NCBI RefSeq assembly: GCF_030385785.1
Contig: NZ_JAUEDK010000015.1
Location: forward strand, 22,627 to 86,626
DNA length: 64,000 nucleotides
Reading direction: 5' to 3'
From: Crenobacter oryzisoli
GTDB lineage: Bacteria; Pseudomonadota; Gammaproteobacteria; Burkholderiales; Chromobacteriaceae
Shown: in pieces, positions 1-8,134 of the stretch
How the letters are laid out: every line of letters begins with the position of its first letter
Position numbering within the stretch: the stretch's first letter is position 1
Position numbers and translations under genes: made by a program
The notes under the pieces: generated by a model
What the model was told of the DNA's origin: nothing
Databases searched by the model: none
What the model saw: only the letters and a program-made list of their open reading frames with translations

Positions 1-133
1 CATCCTGGCAATCCTGCCGGGCGAACTCGCCGTCGCGGTGTGGTCACCGGCCCTCGACGAGAACGGCAACTCGCTGGCTGGCGCGATGGCGCTGGAGCAC
101 TTCACCACGCTGACCGGCCGTTCGGTGTTCTGA
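1..133 (+). CDS. glsA: Glutaminase, C-terminal fragment (5' end outside window)
   Basis: Only the last 43 codons are present, reading from base 2 and ending at TGA 131-133. The peptide contains [18 protein letters not shown] followed by a leucine-rich tail ending RSVF. This matches the end of beta-lactamase-fold glutaminases (GlsA/YbaS), which hydrolyse glutamine to glutamate and ammonia in the cytoplasm. The catalytic Ser-x-x-Lys lies upstream of the window and cannot be checked. The family call rests on this conserved tail alone, so the gene name is probable rather than certain. Confidence 0.75.
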   Translation, partial: ILAILPGELAVAVWSPALDENGNSLAGAMALEHFTTLTGRSVF

Positions 134-251
134 ATATGTAACATGTCAATAAAATAATTACACCAAAAACAACAATCCATATGATTTATTAACTGAATTA
201 TAGGAAAACCTTATAAAATTCAGGGCCTCATCCATTACCAAACTGACCCCC

Positions 252-1634
252 ATGCAGGATGGCTTTACAGCGGCGCCGACTCGCTTGAGCCGGCTGACCG
301 CAGGCTCGGTCGCCACGCTGATGACCATTGCCGCCGCAGCGATCTTTCCGTATGCCAGCGCCCAGGCACCCAAGGTGCCTGTCCTGTTCCCGGTATTCGC
401 CACCGCCCTGGCCGTCAACAACAGCATCATCGCCTACCTGATCACGTTGCAGTTTTACCTCACCCGTCGGACCACGGTCGGCCTGTTGGGTAGCGCGTTC
501 GGCTATTCCGCGCTGATGGCGGCAATGCAGGTTGCCACTTCGCCCGGGGTGTTCAGCGAGGTGGGCTATCTGGGCAGCCGCAGCCATGTCGGCGTATGGA
601 TGTGGATCACCCGGCTCTGCGGCTTTCCGTTGCTGATCGTGCTGGCGATGCTGCTGCTCAAACTGTCGCCCAATCACACTGTCCCCAAGCGCCACCTGAA
701 CTGGGCGCTGGGCGGCTTTGTCTTCGGACCGGCCGTCGTCACGCTGGCACTGGACCGGTTCCTCTTCATTGAAGGCACCCGGCTACCGCTGTTGATCAGC
801 CCGTCGGGCAGCTACGCTACGCTTGCCTACGGCGGGGTCGGCTTCATGATGGTAATGGCCTGGGTCGCCGCCCTCACCAGCATTCTGTGGGTGACACGAC
901 TGCGTCACAGCTTCTATGGCTGGCTGGCCCTGGGCAGCTACTCCTACATCCTGTATCTGCTGGTGAACTTCGCTGGCGCGGCACGCTTCACCGTCGGCTG
1001 GTACACCTCGCGCTTCTTCGAGTTGTCCGCCGCGGCAATCATCCTGGGCGCCCTGCTCTACGAGGTGCTGAAGATGCAGCAGCGGCTGCGATCCTCCTAC
1101 CTGCATGCCTACGAAGAATCGATCCGCGACGGGCTGACCGGCTTGTTCTCGCGTCGCTATTTCGACACCGCGCTGAGCCGCGAAGTCGCTTCGCAGCGAC
1201 GCCATGGCCGCCCGTTTTCACTCTTAATGGTGGACATTGATTTCTTCAAGCAATACAACGACCGCCACGGCCACCTGGCCGGTGACCGGTGCATCCGCAA
1301 GATTGCCCGCTGCCTGGCCAGCCAGCTGCGCGAAGGCGATGTAGTGGCCCGTTTCGGCGGGGAGGAGTTTGTCGCGATCCTGCCGAATACCGACGAGGAC
1401 ACGGCACTCAAGATCGCCGAGCGCTTCCGTTGTGCCGTCATGGCGCTACAGTTGGCCCGGGACCGCAATGACAAGGGGAATGTGACGGTGAGTGCAGGGC
1501 TCTACACCTGCCGTAGCGAAGCGGCAATGACACCGGAACAGATGCTCGCCCAAGCAGATGCCGCGCTTTACCGGGCCAAACATGCCGGCCGCAACCGGGT
1601 CTTCACCAGCCGTGCCGACATGGTTGTTGCATAA
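252..1634 (+). CDS. Membrane diguanylate cyclase (MASE4-GGDEF)
   Basis: A 460-residue protein that should make cyclic di-GMP from two GTP at the inner membrane. Residues about 15-275 are hydrophobic with roughly seven to eight membrane segments. The stretch FPVFATALAVNNSIIAYL and the later SPGVFSEVGYLG resemble the MASE4 sensor domain. The GGDEF domain starts near DGLTGLFSRRYF (about 293-304) and has an intact active-site GGEEF at 369-373. An RxxD inhibitory I-site (R360, D363) lies exactly five residues upstream, so feedback inhibition by product is expected. No strong ribosome binding site is visible before the ATG. The gene stands alone, and its stimulus cannot be read from the sequence. 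Confidence 0.92.
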   Translation: MQDGFTAAPTRLSRLTAGSVATLMTIAAAAIFPYASAQAPKVPVLFPVFATALAVNNSIIAYLITLQFYLTRRTTVGLLGSAFGYSALMAAMQVATSPGVFSEVGYLGSRSHVGVWMWITRLCGFPLLIVLAMLLLKLSPNHTVPKRHLNWALGGFVFGPAVVTLALDRFLFIEGTRLPLLISPSGSYATLAYGGVGFMMVMAWVAALTSILWVTRLRHSFYGWLALGSYSYILYLLVNFAGAARFTVGWYTSRFFELSAAAIILGALLYEVLKMQQRLRSSYLHAYEESIRDGLTGLFSRRYFDTALSREVASQRRHGRPFSLLMVDIDFFKQYNDRHGHLAGDRCIRKIARCLASQLREGDVVARFGGEEFVAILPNTDEDTALKIAERFRCAVMALQLARDRNDKGNVTVSAGLYTCRSEAAMTPEQMLAQADAALYRAKHAGRNRVFTSRADMVVA

Positions 1635-1894
1635 AAATGGCTAAAATTTTCCACTCTGTCAGCCCCGATGCCATGCTATCCGACAGGTGGGGTGGAATTC
1701 GCTGCAAGTACGACTTGCCCCCGCATTTTCTTCGTCTTTACACTAACGGGGGAGGACGGCCTGACCGCCCCGGTTCCGCCATGGGCTTGCCCGGCGCTGA
1801 CCGAATGACCGAAGCCCGTCCGGACCCGAAAATGGCTCGGCCACATAGTCAATCCCGACAGATCAACTAGGCTGAAGCTAGCCACTTCAGCAAT

Positions 1895-2605
1895 ATGAAT
1901 CCCATGCCCATAGACACTTCTTCCGGCAGTACCCCAGAACAACCGGTATCGGAACGCATTCGCGCACGGATCCAGGCTGCGGGGGCCCGCTTTCACGCCA
2001 ATGACAATATCTCCGCCTTCGTGAAAGAAGGCGAGCTCGACCTGCTTCAGGAAGAGGTTCGCAGCAAGCTGCAAGGGGTGCTGGAAAGCCTGGTCATCGA
2101 TACCGATAGCGACCACAACACCCAGGACACCGCGCGCCGCGTCGCCAAAATGTACATCCAGGAAGTGTTCCGAGGCCGTTACAAGCAGATCCCGCCGGTG
2201 ACCGAGTTTCCGAACATCGAGCAGCTGAATGAGCTGATGATCGTCGGCCCGATCCGGGTGCGTAGCGCCTGCTCGCATCACCTGTGCCCGATCATTGGCA
2301 AGGTGTGGGTCGGCGTAATGCCGAACGAGCACTCCAACCTGATCGGCCTGTCGAAGTATGCCCGCCTGATCGAGTGGGTGATGAGCCGCCCGCAGATTCA
2401 GGAAGAGGCCGTGTCGCAAGTGGCCGACCTCTTGATGGAGCGTCTGCAGCCGGACGGCCTCGCCATCGTGATGGAAGCCGACCACTTCTGCATGCACTGG
2501 CGCGGCGTGAAGGACACCGAATCGAAGATGATCAACAGCGTGATGCGCGGCTCGTTCCTGCGCGACGCCAACCTGCGGCGCGAGTTCCTGGCGCTGATGA
2601 AATGA
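1895..2605 (+). CDS. folE: GTP cyclohydrolase I
   Basis: A 236-residue enzyme converting GTP to 7,8-dihydroneopterin triphosphate, the first step to folate and tetrahydropterins. The zinc ligands are visible: C126 and H129 in ACSHHLCP and C199 in DHFCMHWRG, corresponding to C110, H113 and C181 of the E. coli enzyme. GLSKYARLIEWVMSRPQIQE is the conserved subunit-interface segment. The first ATG is used; a second in-frame ATG at 1904 is equally possible, since neither has a clear Shine-Dalgarno. It lies 18 bases upstream of a BLUF photoreceptor gene on the same strand. That suggests a light-linked paralogue rather than the housekeeping copy. The pterin could also serve the phhA/phhB pair elsewhere in the window. 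Confidence 0.93.
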   Translation: MNPMPIDTSSGSTPEQPVSERIRARIQAAGARFHANDNISAFVKEGELDLLQEEVRSKLQGVLESLVIDTDSDHNTQDTARRVAKMYIQEVFRGRYKQIPPVTEFPNIEQLNELMIVGPIRVRSACSHHLCPIIGKVWVGVMPNEHSNLIGLSKYARLIEWVMSRPQIQEEAVSQVADLLMERLQPDGLAIVMEADHFCMHWRGVKDTESKMINSVMRGSFLRDANLRREFLALMK

Positions 2606-2623
2606 CCTGAAGCGGGAGGTAGC

Positions 2624-3049
2624 ATGCTGGTACGCTTGATATACGCCAGTCGGGCCTGCAAGCCCATCGGCCACGAGCTCATCGAAGAGATCATCGCTGC
2701 CTCGTCCCGTCACAACCTCGCCAACGGCATCACCGGCATGCTCGGCTTCAGCGGGGATGTGTTCGTACAGGTATTGGAAGGTGGGCGTGAACAGGTAAAC
2801 CGCCTGTTCGCCACCCTGCAGCACGACCCGCGTCACACCGGTCTGACCCTGTTGCAGTATCAGGAGATCGACTCCCGCCATTACGCCAACTGGACCATGG
2901 CCAAGGTGCGACTCGACAAGGTCAACCTGTCGCTGCTGCTGAAATATTCGACCACCCCGGCGCTTGATCCGTTCACGGTCAGCGGCAGCGCTACCGCCGC
3001 GCTGCTCGAGGAGCTGGCCGCAGCCGGCGCCTGCGCAGCCCGCGAATAA
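2624..3049 (+). CDS. BLUF-domain blue-light sensor, stand-alone
   Basis: A 141-residue protein consisting of one BLUF (FAD-binding blue-light receptor) domain plus a short helical tail. All residues known to be central in AppA are present at matching spacing: Y7 (AppA Y21), N31 (N45), Q49 (Q63), W90 (W104) and M92 (M106). The photocycle should therefore be functional. There is no enzymatic or DNA-binding output domain, so it must act through a partner protein. A ribosome binding site (GGGAGG) precedes the ATG. It follows folE closely and is probably cotranscribed. It converges, with only 7 bases between stops, on the stress-type operon at 3057-9421. Confidence 0.95.
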   Translation: MLVRLIYASRACKPIGHELIEEIIAASSRHNLANGITGMLGFSGDVFVQVLEGGREQVNRLFATLQHDPRHTGLTLLQYQEIDSRHYANWTMAKVRLDKVNLSLLLKYSTTPALDPFTVSGSATAALLEELAAAGACAARE

Positions 3050-3056
3050 GCCCTCT

Positions 3057-3842
3057 CTAGCCACCCAGCGCCCTGCCTAGCTGCCTGAGCCTCAGACGGT
3101 AGGGCAGCAGCTGCGCCAGCTTCATCCACAGGGTGAAACGGCGCGGAAAGTGAATCTCGAAACGGCCGCGCTCGATGCCGTGCAAAATCGCGGTGGCCGC
3201 CTGTTCCGGCGTCTGCAGCGCCGGCATGGCGAAGGCGTTCTTGGCGGTAAGCGGCGTCTTCACGAAGCCAGGGTTGATCAAGTACACTGCCAGGCCCTTG
3301 CCGTGTAGGTCGCAGTAGAGCAGCTCAGCCAGGTTGATCAGCGCCGCCTTGGTCGGCCCGTATACGGTGGCGCCGGGCAGACCGAGATAGCCGGCCACGC
3401 TGGCGATCACCGCGATACCGCCGCGGCCTTCGGCCAGCATGGCAGGCAGCACTGTTTCCACCCCGTAATAGACGCTCGCCAGGTTCACCTCCAGCATGCG
3501 CTTCACCTCGGCCGCCTGTAGCTCCCAGCTGCGTTGCGGTCGGTATTCGGCGGCACAGAACAGTATCAGGTCCAGCCCGCCCCAGTGCTGATGCACTGTG
3601 GCATACGCGTCGGACCAGGCAGCAAGATCAGCGGCATCCAGCGGCAGCACCAGCGCCATGGCCGAACCGGCTGCCACCTCATCCAGACGCTCGGCATGGC
3701 GGGCTGACAGGGCCACGCGCGCACCCTGCGCCAGCAGCGACTGCGCCAGCGCCCGGCCGATGCCGCTGGAGGCGCCGATGATCCAGACCCGGCAGCCCCG
3801 CCAGTCGTGGCGCGGAGGGTTGTAGGGAAGCAGCATGATCAA
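3057..3842 (-). CDS. Short-chain dehydrogenase/reductase
   Basis: A 261-residue NAD(P)-dependent classical SDR. The nucleotide-binding motif GASSGIG lies at residues 23-29, and the catalytic Y161 and K165 sit in YGPTKAAL with S148 before them. The C-terminal end is basic and hydrophobic, suggesting a lipid-like substrate or membrane association. The start overlaps the stop of the DUF3833 gene by four bases (ATGA), so it is the last gene of the operon 9421-3057. An SDR at this position accompanies cyclopropane-synthase-like genes in other photo-oxidative stress clusters. The substrate is unknown; fatty-acid or lipid modification is inferred from context only. Confidence 0.9.
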   Translation of the reverse strand: MIMLLPYNPPRHDWRGCRVWIIGASSGIGRALAQSLLAQGARVALSARHAERLDEVAAGSAMALVLPLDAADLAAWSDAYATVHQHWGGLDLILFCAAEYRPQRSWELQAAEVKRMLEVNLASVYYGVETVLPAMLAEGRGGIAVIASVAGYLGLPGATVYGPTKAALINLAELLYCDLHGKGLAVYLINPGFVKTPLTAKNAFAMPALQTPEQAATAILHGIERGRFEIHFPRRFTLWMKLAQLLPYRLRLRQLGRALGG

Positions 3843-4372
3843 TCTTTCTGCCGCTTGCGGAAGAACAGCGTCACATTGCCGAGCTCGAAGCCGAGCTTGC
3901 TCATGCGGGTGCGGTTGACCAGCGTGTCGGCATCGATCAGGTACATCCAGTCGTCCATCGCCACCTCGTACTCGCTGCCGTCCACCGGCAGGCGCAGCGT
4001 GTACTGCCAGTGCAACGCATTGCCGGCGCCCTCGCCGCGCGCCACGCCGACCACGTCGCCGGCGGTGCCCTGCCAGCGCCCATCAGGCTGCTTCACCAGG
4101 ATCCAGACGCGCCGCTGCGTGCTGCCGTCGCTGTAACGGAAGCTCTCGTCGAGAATCAGCCGTCCGTCGTCCAGCCGACCTTTCACCACCACCCGGAAGC
4201 GCTTCACCACCTCGCCGCTGCGCTTCTGGAACATCCCCCAGGCGTCGGTAGTGCCAACAAAGTAGCTGGCCGGATCGAAGGCCGGCTGCTCGTTACGGTA
4301 GTGACTGACGTCAGGCGATACACAGGCTCCAAGCAGCATACTCACCCCAAGCAACACAGCAGAACGCTTCAT
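3839..4372 (-). CDS. DUF3833 family lipoprotein
   Basis: A 177-residue protein with a lipoprotein signal peptide: MKRS, a hydrophobic core and a lipobox ending LLGAC, giving lipidated C17. The body fits DUF3833, with GRLILDESFRYSDGS and VWILVKQPDGRWQG characteristic of the family. Members are predicted lipocalin-like lipoproteins of the periplasm, with no assigned biochemical role. It starts 23 bases after the MFS gene and overlaps the SDR gene by four bases. Its constant company with cyclopropane-synthase, DUF1365 and chalcone-isomerase-like genes suggests work on modified lipids, but this is inference. Confidence 0.85.
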   Translation of the reverse strand: MKRSAVLLGVSMLLGACVSPDVSHYRNEQPAFDPASYFVGTTDAWGMFQKRSGEVVKRFRVVVKGRLDDGRLILDESFRYSDGSTQRRVWILVKQPDGRWQGTAGDVVGVARGEGAGNALHWQYTLRLPVDGSEYEVAMDDWMYLIDADTLVNRTRMSKLGFELGNVTLFFRKRQKD

Positions 4373-4394
4373 GATCTCCTCCTGAAGGCGGCGG

Positions 4395-5636
4395 CTAAGA
4401 TGCGGCAGCCACAGGCCTCTCCAGCCAGCCGCCCCGCAGGGTCACGAGCGCCAGCAGTTTGATCAGACAGGGCAGACCTGCATACACCAGCGCCAGAGCC
4501 AGGCCGGCTTCCCCGGCATGGCCGGGCCGGTACCCCAGCTGAGCGAGCAACGGCAGCGCCAAGCCGGACAGGGCCAATGCCAGCTTGCCGAGCAAGCTCC
4601 ACAGACCGAAATAGCCGGCCGGTGCCTGCTCTGCCGGAATCAGCCGTGCCAGCAGCACCGGCGGCAATGCCAGGTCCGCCCCCAGCGCCAAGCCAGCCAA
4701 CACGCACACGGCGAGGTAGGCCCATGCCTCGCCCGGCCCCAGCGTGACGGCCGAGGCGAAGGCGACCACCGCCGCCAGCATGCCCCAGCGCCAGGCGCTA
4801 GCCACGCCGAGCCAGCCCGCCAAGCGGGTCCAGGCCGGCAAGCCGGCCGCACCGGCCAGGAAATAGGCGGCCAGGAAGCCGCCGGCCCACTGAGGGGCGC
4901 CGATGCGATCGTCGATGAAGAACAGCGCCAGCGTCGCCGGAATCGACACCGACAGCGCATTGAGAAAATACGGCAGCAGCAGACGGCGAAACGCCGGATT
5001 GGCCAGTGGCGCGCGCCAGTTGGAGCGGGCCGGCTCGCCGCGCTCGCACCACACCGGCGCGGCGGCAAACAGCGCGGCCAGCGCCACGCCCAGCAGCAGA
5101 GCAAAACCCAGCACGAATCCGCCCAGGCCGCGTTCGGCCAAGGCTGCCGGCTGATGTAGCAGCCAGGCCGGCACCACGCTGGCGACCACCACACCGACCA
5201 GCCCCGCGCCTTCGCGCCACGCGGCGGCGGCGACCCGCTGGCGTTCGGCCAACCTAGCCCCCCAGGCGAGATAGGCGATGTTGAGCACACTGTGCGCCAG
5301 ATAGCAGCCCGCCAGCATTAGCGCGAACCAGACCGCCAGTGCGGTCGCGCCGCCTAGCGGAGGCCGCCACAGCCCGTAGAAGGCCAGCGCGAGCAGCAGC
5401 GCCGCACCCCACAGCAGGCGGCGTAGCTGACCCCGCTGGTACAGCGCATCTATCAGCCGGCCCAGCCACGGATCCTGCACCGTGTCGAACAGCCGCGCGG
5501 CAAACAGCACCATGCCGGTCAGCCCCAGCGGCAGGCCGAGCCGCGCGGCGTAGAAGGTCGGCGCCTGCACGTACACCGGCAGGGCCACCATCGCCAGCGG
5601 CAAGCCAAGCAGGCCGTAGGCAAACAGTGCTTTCAC
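4395..5636 (-). CDS. MFS transporter, GPH-like
   Basis: A 413-residue integral membrane protein with about twelve hydrophobic segments. The N-terminal half carries FDTVQDPWLGRLIDAL, resembling the glycoside-pentoside-hexuronide:cation symporter signature (DxxxDPxxG) after transmembrane segment 2. Its start overlaps the preceding chalcone-isomerase-like gene by four bases, so translation is coupled. GPH-type carriers in this kind of cluster are sequence-related to sugar symporters, but their substrate here is unknown. A lipid precursor or lysophospholipid is a possibility from context. No substrate-specific residue can be identified by eye. Confidence 0.85.
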   Translation of the reverse strand: MKALFAYGLLGLPLAMVALPVYVQAPTFYAARLGLPLGLTGMVLFAARLFDTVQDPWLGRLIDALYQRGQLRRLLWGAALLLALAFYGLWRPPLGGATALAVWFALMLAGCYLAHSVLNIAYLAWGARLAERQRVAAAAWREGAGLVGVVVASVVPAWLLHQPAALAERGLGGFVLGFALLLGVALAALFAAAPVWCERGEPARSNWRAPLANPAFRRLLLPYFLNALSVSIPATLALFFIDDRIGAPQWAGGFLAAYFLAGAAGLPAWTRLAGWLGVASAWRWGMLAAVVAFASAVTLGPGEAWAYLAVCVLAGLALGADLALPPVLLARLIPAEQAPAGYFGLWSLLGKLALALSGLALPLLAQLGYRPGHAGEAGLALALVYAGLPCLIKLLALVTLRGGWLERPVAAAS

Positions 5637-6154
5637 GGCGCACCCCCGGTCAATTGCGCACGCAATCCGGTGTCGCGGGTATTGGGTGCCAGCCAGATGG
5701 CGAAAAAAGCCCGCGCGAACTCGGTGTCGCGCACCACCGCGAGCAAGCGGTCACGGCTGTAGAAGCGGCAACCCTGGCCCGGCAGGAACACGCCGACCAG
5801 CTGATCGCCCGGCTCCACGTCGATGAAAGCCAGCGTCATCAACTCGCGCCAGCGCGCCAGCTTGCCCTCGCTCAGCGCGTTGCCGAACAGCCGGCGCAGC
5901 TCGTCGATGCTGCTGTCGACGAAGCGTTCGCGGCTGATCGAGCGGTGGTAGGTCAGTTCCAGCGCGAACGGCGCATTGTGGTCGAAGGGCAGCCGGGTGC
6001 TCCACAGCCGCGCGGTGTAGATGTCGAAGCCCAGGTAGCGGAACTCGCCCTGGCCCACCAGGCGCGACCCCGGCACATCGCTGCCCCACAGGGTGTCGGC
6101 GCCTGCCGGCATGGCCAGGCTCAGCAGCGCAGCTAACAACAATGGTCTGAGCAT
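5633..6154 (-). CDS. Chalcone-isomerase-like periplasmic protein
   Basis: A 173-residue protein with a cleavable Sec signal peptide (hydrophobic residues 4-17, cleavage near AGA-DT). The mature part, with GQGEFRYLGFDIYTARLW and VDSSIDELRRLFG, matches the bacterial chalcone-isomerase-like fold. These proteins lack the flavonoid-specific catalytic set and are thought to bind fatty acids. It sits between the cyclopropane-synthase-like gene (3-base gap) and the MFS gene (4-base overlap). A periplasmic lipid- or fatty-acid-binding role in this operon is a reasonable inference but unproven. Confidence 0.85.
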   Translation of the reverse strand: MLRPLLLAALLSLAMPAGADTLWGSDVPGSRLVGQGEFRYLGFDIYTARLWSTRLPFDHNAPFALELTYHRSISRERFVDSSIDELRRLFGNALSEGKLARWRELMTLAFIDVEPGDQLVGVFLPGQGCRFYSRDRLLAVVRDTEFARAFFAIWLAPNTRDTGLRAQLTGGAP

Positions 6155-6157
6155 GGC

Positions 6158-7360
6158 TTACTCCTTGCGCAGCAGGAACTGGCTCACTCCAGTGCGGCCG
6201 GCATCGAAGCCGACCTCGCAGTAGCAGAGGTAGAGCAGCCAGGTCCGTATGAAGGCTTCGTCGAAACCCAGCGCCCGCACTGCCTCGCGCTGCGCCTCGA
6301 AGGCGGCCCGCCAGCGCCGCAGCGTTTCGGCATAGTCGGTGCCGAAGTCGGCCCGGTCACGCAGCACTAGCCTTTGGCGGGAGGCGGCGGACTGGAAGCG
6401 TTCGCGGCTGGGGAGCATGCCGCCGGGGAAGATGAACTGCTGGATGAAGTCGCTGCCGTGCCGATAGCGCTCGAACAGCACCTCGTCTATGGTGATGCTC
6501 TGCACCAGCGCCTGGCCTCCTGGCCTCAGGCAGCGGCGCAGCGTCTTGAAGTAGCCCGGCCAGTAACGCTCGCCCACTGCCTCGAACATCTCGACCGACA
6601 CGATGGCGTCGTATTCGCCGTGCAGGTCGCGGTAGTCACACAGAGTCAGCGTCGCCAGCGACTGGCCAGCCAGCCGGCGACTGGCGAAGGCCATCTGCGA
6701 GGGTGACAGCGTCACACCGTGCACCGCGATGCCCTGCCGGCAGGCCTGTTCGGCAAAGCCGCCCCAGCCGCAGCCGATCTCGAGCACACGCATGCCCGGC
6801 TGCAAACCCAGCACCTCAATGATGCGCTGATTCTTGGCCCGCTGCGCCGCCGTCAGACTCTGGCCGAAGTCGCCGCCGAACCAGGCGCAGGAGTAGCTCC
6901 AGCTTTCGTCGAGCCAAAGCCGGTAGAAGTCGTTGCCCAGATCGTAGTGAGCATGGATGTTGCGGCGGCTGCCCGCCCGGCTGTTCGTCCGCAACCAGTG
7001 CCGCAGCCAGTACCAGACGCCGGCCAGCACCCCGCCATGCAGCGCACGCCCCATCGCCGCCTCGTTCTGCAGCACCAGACTCAACAGCGCCACCAGGTCA
7101 GGGGTATCGAGCCAGCCATCGCGCCAGGCCTCCGCGAAGCCGATGTCGCCGCCGCGCAGGATCGCGGCACAAGCCCGCCAGTCGTAGAGCTGCAGCTCCG
7201 CCCGCACCGGGTGGTGCAGGTCGCCGAACAGCAGCCGGCTGCCGTCCGGCGCGATCAGGCGCAGGTGGCCGTGACGCAGTCGCCCAAGCAGACGGAGGAA
7301 AACGCGGGCTGCGGCCGGCGCCGCACCGGTTGGCCGGACAAGGGTGTGGGTGCTGGTCAT
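6158..7360 (-). CDS. Cyclopropane-fatty-acyl-phospholipid synthase family methyltransferase
   Basis: A 400-residue SAM-dependent enzyme acting on unsaturated acyl chains of membrane phospholipids. The SAM-binding glycine motif VLEIGCGWGG lies at 192-201. HYDLGNDFY at 138-146 and VSVEMFEAVG with E260, an expected bicarbonate or active-site ligand, are typical of the Cfa family. The reading frame is open further upstream, but GGAGGT six bases before the ATG at 7360 fixes the start; it overlaps the DUF1365 gene by four bases. In Rhodobacter sphaeroides a homologue in a similar gene set (UfaM) methylates toward furan fatty acids, so furan-type as well as cyclopropane products are possible. The sequence alone does not decide between them. 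Confidence 0.93.
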   Translation of the reverse strand: MTSTHTLVRPTGAAPAAARVFLRLLGRLRHGHLRLIAPDGSRLLFGDLHHPVRAELQLYDWRACAAILRGGDIGFAEAWRDGWLDTPDLVALLSLVLQNEAAMGRALHGGVLAGVWYWLRHWLRTNSRAGSRRNIHAHYDLGNDFYRLWLDESWSYSCAWFGGDFGQSLTAAQRAKNQRIIEVLGLQPGMRVLEIGCGWGGFAEQACRQGIAVHGVTLSPSQMAFASRRLAGQSLATLTLCDYRDLHGEYDAIVSVEMFEAVGERYWPGYFKTLRRCLRPGGQALVQSITIDEVLFERYRHGSDFIQQFIFPGGMLPSRERFQSAASRQRLVLRDRADFGTDYAETLRRWRAAFEAQREAVRALGFDEAFIRTWLLYLCYCEVGFDAGRTGVSQFLLRKE

Positions 7361-8133
7361 GGCAGTACCTCCGGACCATGGCTGAGAGAGTGTTCCGGCG
7401 CGGCCGGCTTGCGGTGAAACGGCACGCGCTTGAGCCAGAGGCGCAGCGCCTGCCAGTGGATGCGCACGATCACCGCCAGCGCCTGCCACGGTTGGCCGAA
7501 CAGGGCATTGCGCAGACTGGCCGGCGTCCACGGTTGCAGCCGCCCGCCAATCGAGGTGCGCAGCAGCAGTCCGGCCTCGTCTTCGTAGTCGATGCCGACA
7601 AAGCTTTTCCCGGGCCGGTCGACGAAGCGGAAGCGATAGCCGCCGACCACCTCGCAGAACGGCGACACGTGCAGTCGCTTGCGGCAGCCCAGTTTGGTGC
7701 CAGGCCCGATCGGCCCGCCGTCGGCGGTGCTGAGCAGGTAGCGGTGGTGTTCGCCGAAGGTGTTGTTGACCTCGGCCAGTACCGCGCGCAGCGTCCCGCC
7801 GGCATCGTGGCAGTACCAGAAGCTGACCGGGTTGAACACGTAGCCGAACAGGCGCGGAAAGGTCTGCAGCCACACTTCGCCGTCGGCCGGCAACCCGGCG
7901 TCGGACAGCACCCCGCGTATCCACGTCAGCAGATCGGAACCGTCGCGCGGGCCATAGTCGCGCAGCCGAAGCGACATCGGCCGGCGGCGGTCGATGCCGA
8001 ACCAGCGATTCTCCAGACTGGCCAGTTCGGCCAGGTTGAGGCGCAGGCAGAACACCGGGTAGGTGAAGCGGTGCGCGACCGGGCGCAGGCGCGCGTGCAT
8101 CACCCGTCCGATCAGCAGATAACCGGCCGCCAT
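7357..8133 (-). CDS. DUF1365 family protein
   Basis: A 258-residue protein of the DUF1365 family, with RPVAHRFTYPVF near the N terminus and the conserved LFGYVFNPVSFWYCHD and VLAEVNNTFGEHHRY. No catalytic function has been established that I know of, but the family is almost always next to a cyclopropane-synthase-like gene and a FAD amine-oxidase-like gene, as here. The ATG at 8133 is preceded by GAGGTG at good spacing and lies one base from the stop of the upstream FAD gene. An upstream in-frame start at 8172 would overlap that gene and has no ribosome binding site. Confidence 0.9.
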   Translation of the reverse strand: MAAGYLLIGRVMHARLRPVAHRFTYPVFCLRLNLAELASLENRWFGIDRRRPMSLRLRDYGPRDGSDLLTWIRGVLSDAGLPADGEVWLQTFPRLFGYVFNPVSFWYCHDAGGTLRAVLAEVNNTFGEHHRYLLSTADGGPIGPGTKLGCRKRLHVSPFCEVVGGYRFRFVDRPGKSFVGIDYEDEAGLLLRTSIGGRLQPWTPASLRNALFGQPWQALAVIVRIHWQALRLWLKRVPFHRKPAAPEHSLSHGPEVLP

Positions 8134-8134
8134 C

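Noticed and set aside
1637..1870. 77-codon plus-strand frame between the diguanylate cyclase and folE genes
   Set aside because: No ribosome binding site, improbable composition and no family resemblance; more likely folE leader.
1676..3064. 462-codon minus-strand frame across folE and the BLUF gene
   Set aside because: It is the antisense shadow of two well-supported genes; histidine/glutamine/alanine-rich composition is typical of such high-GC shadows.
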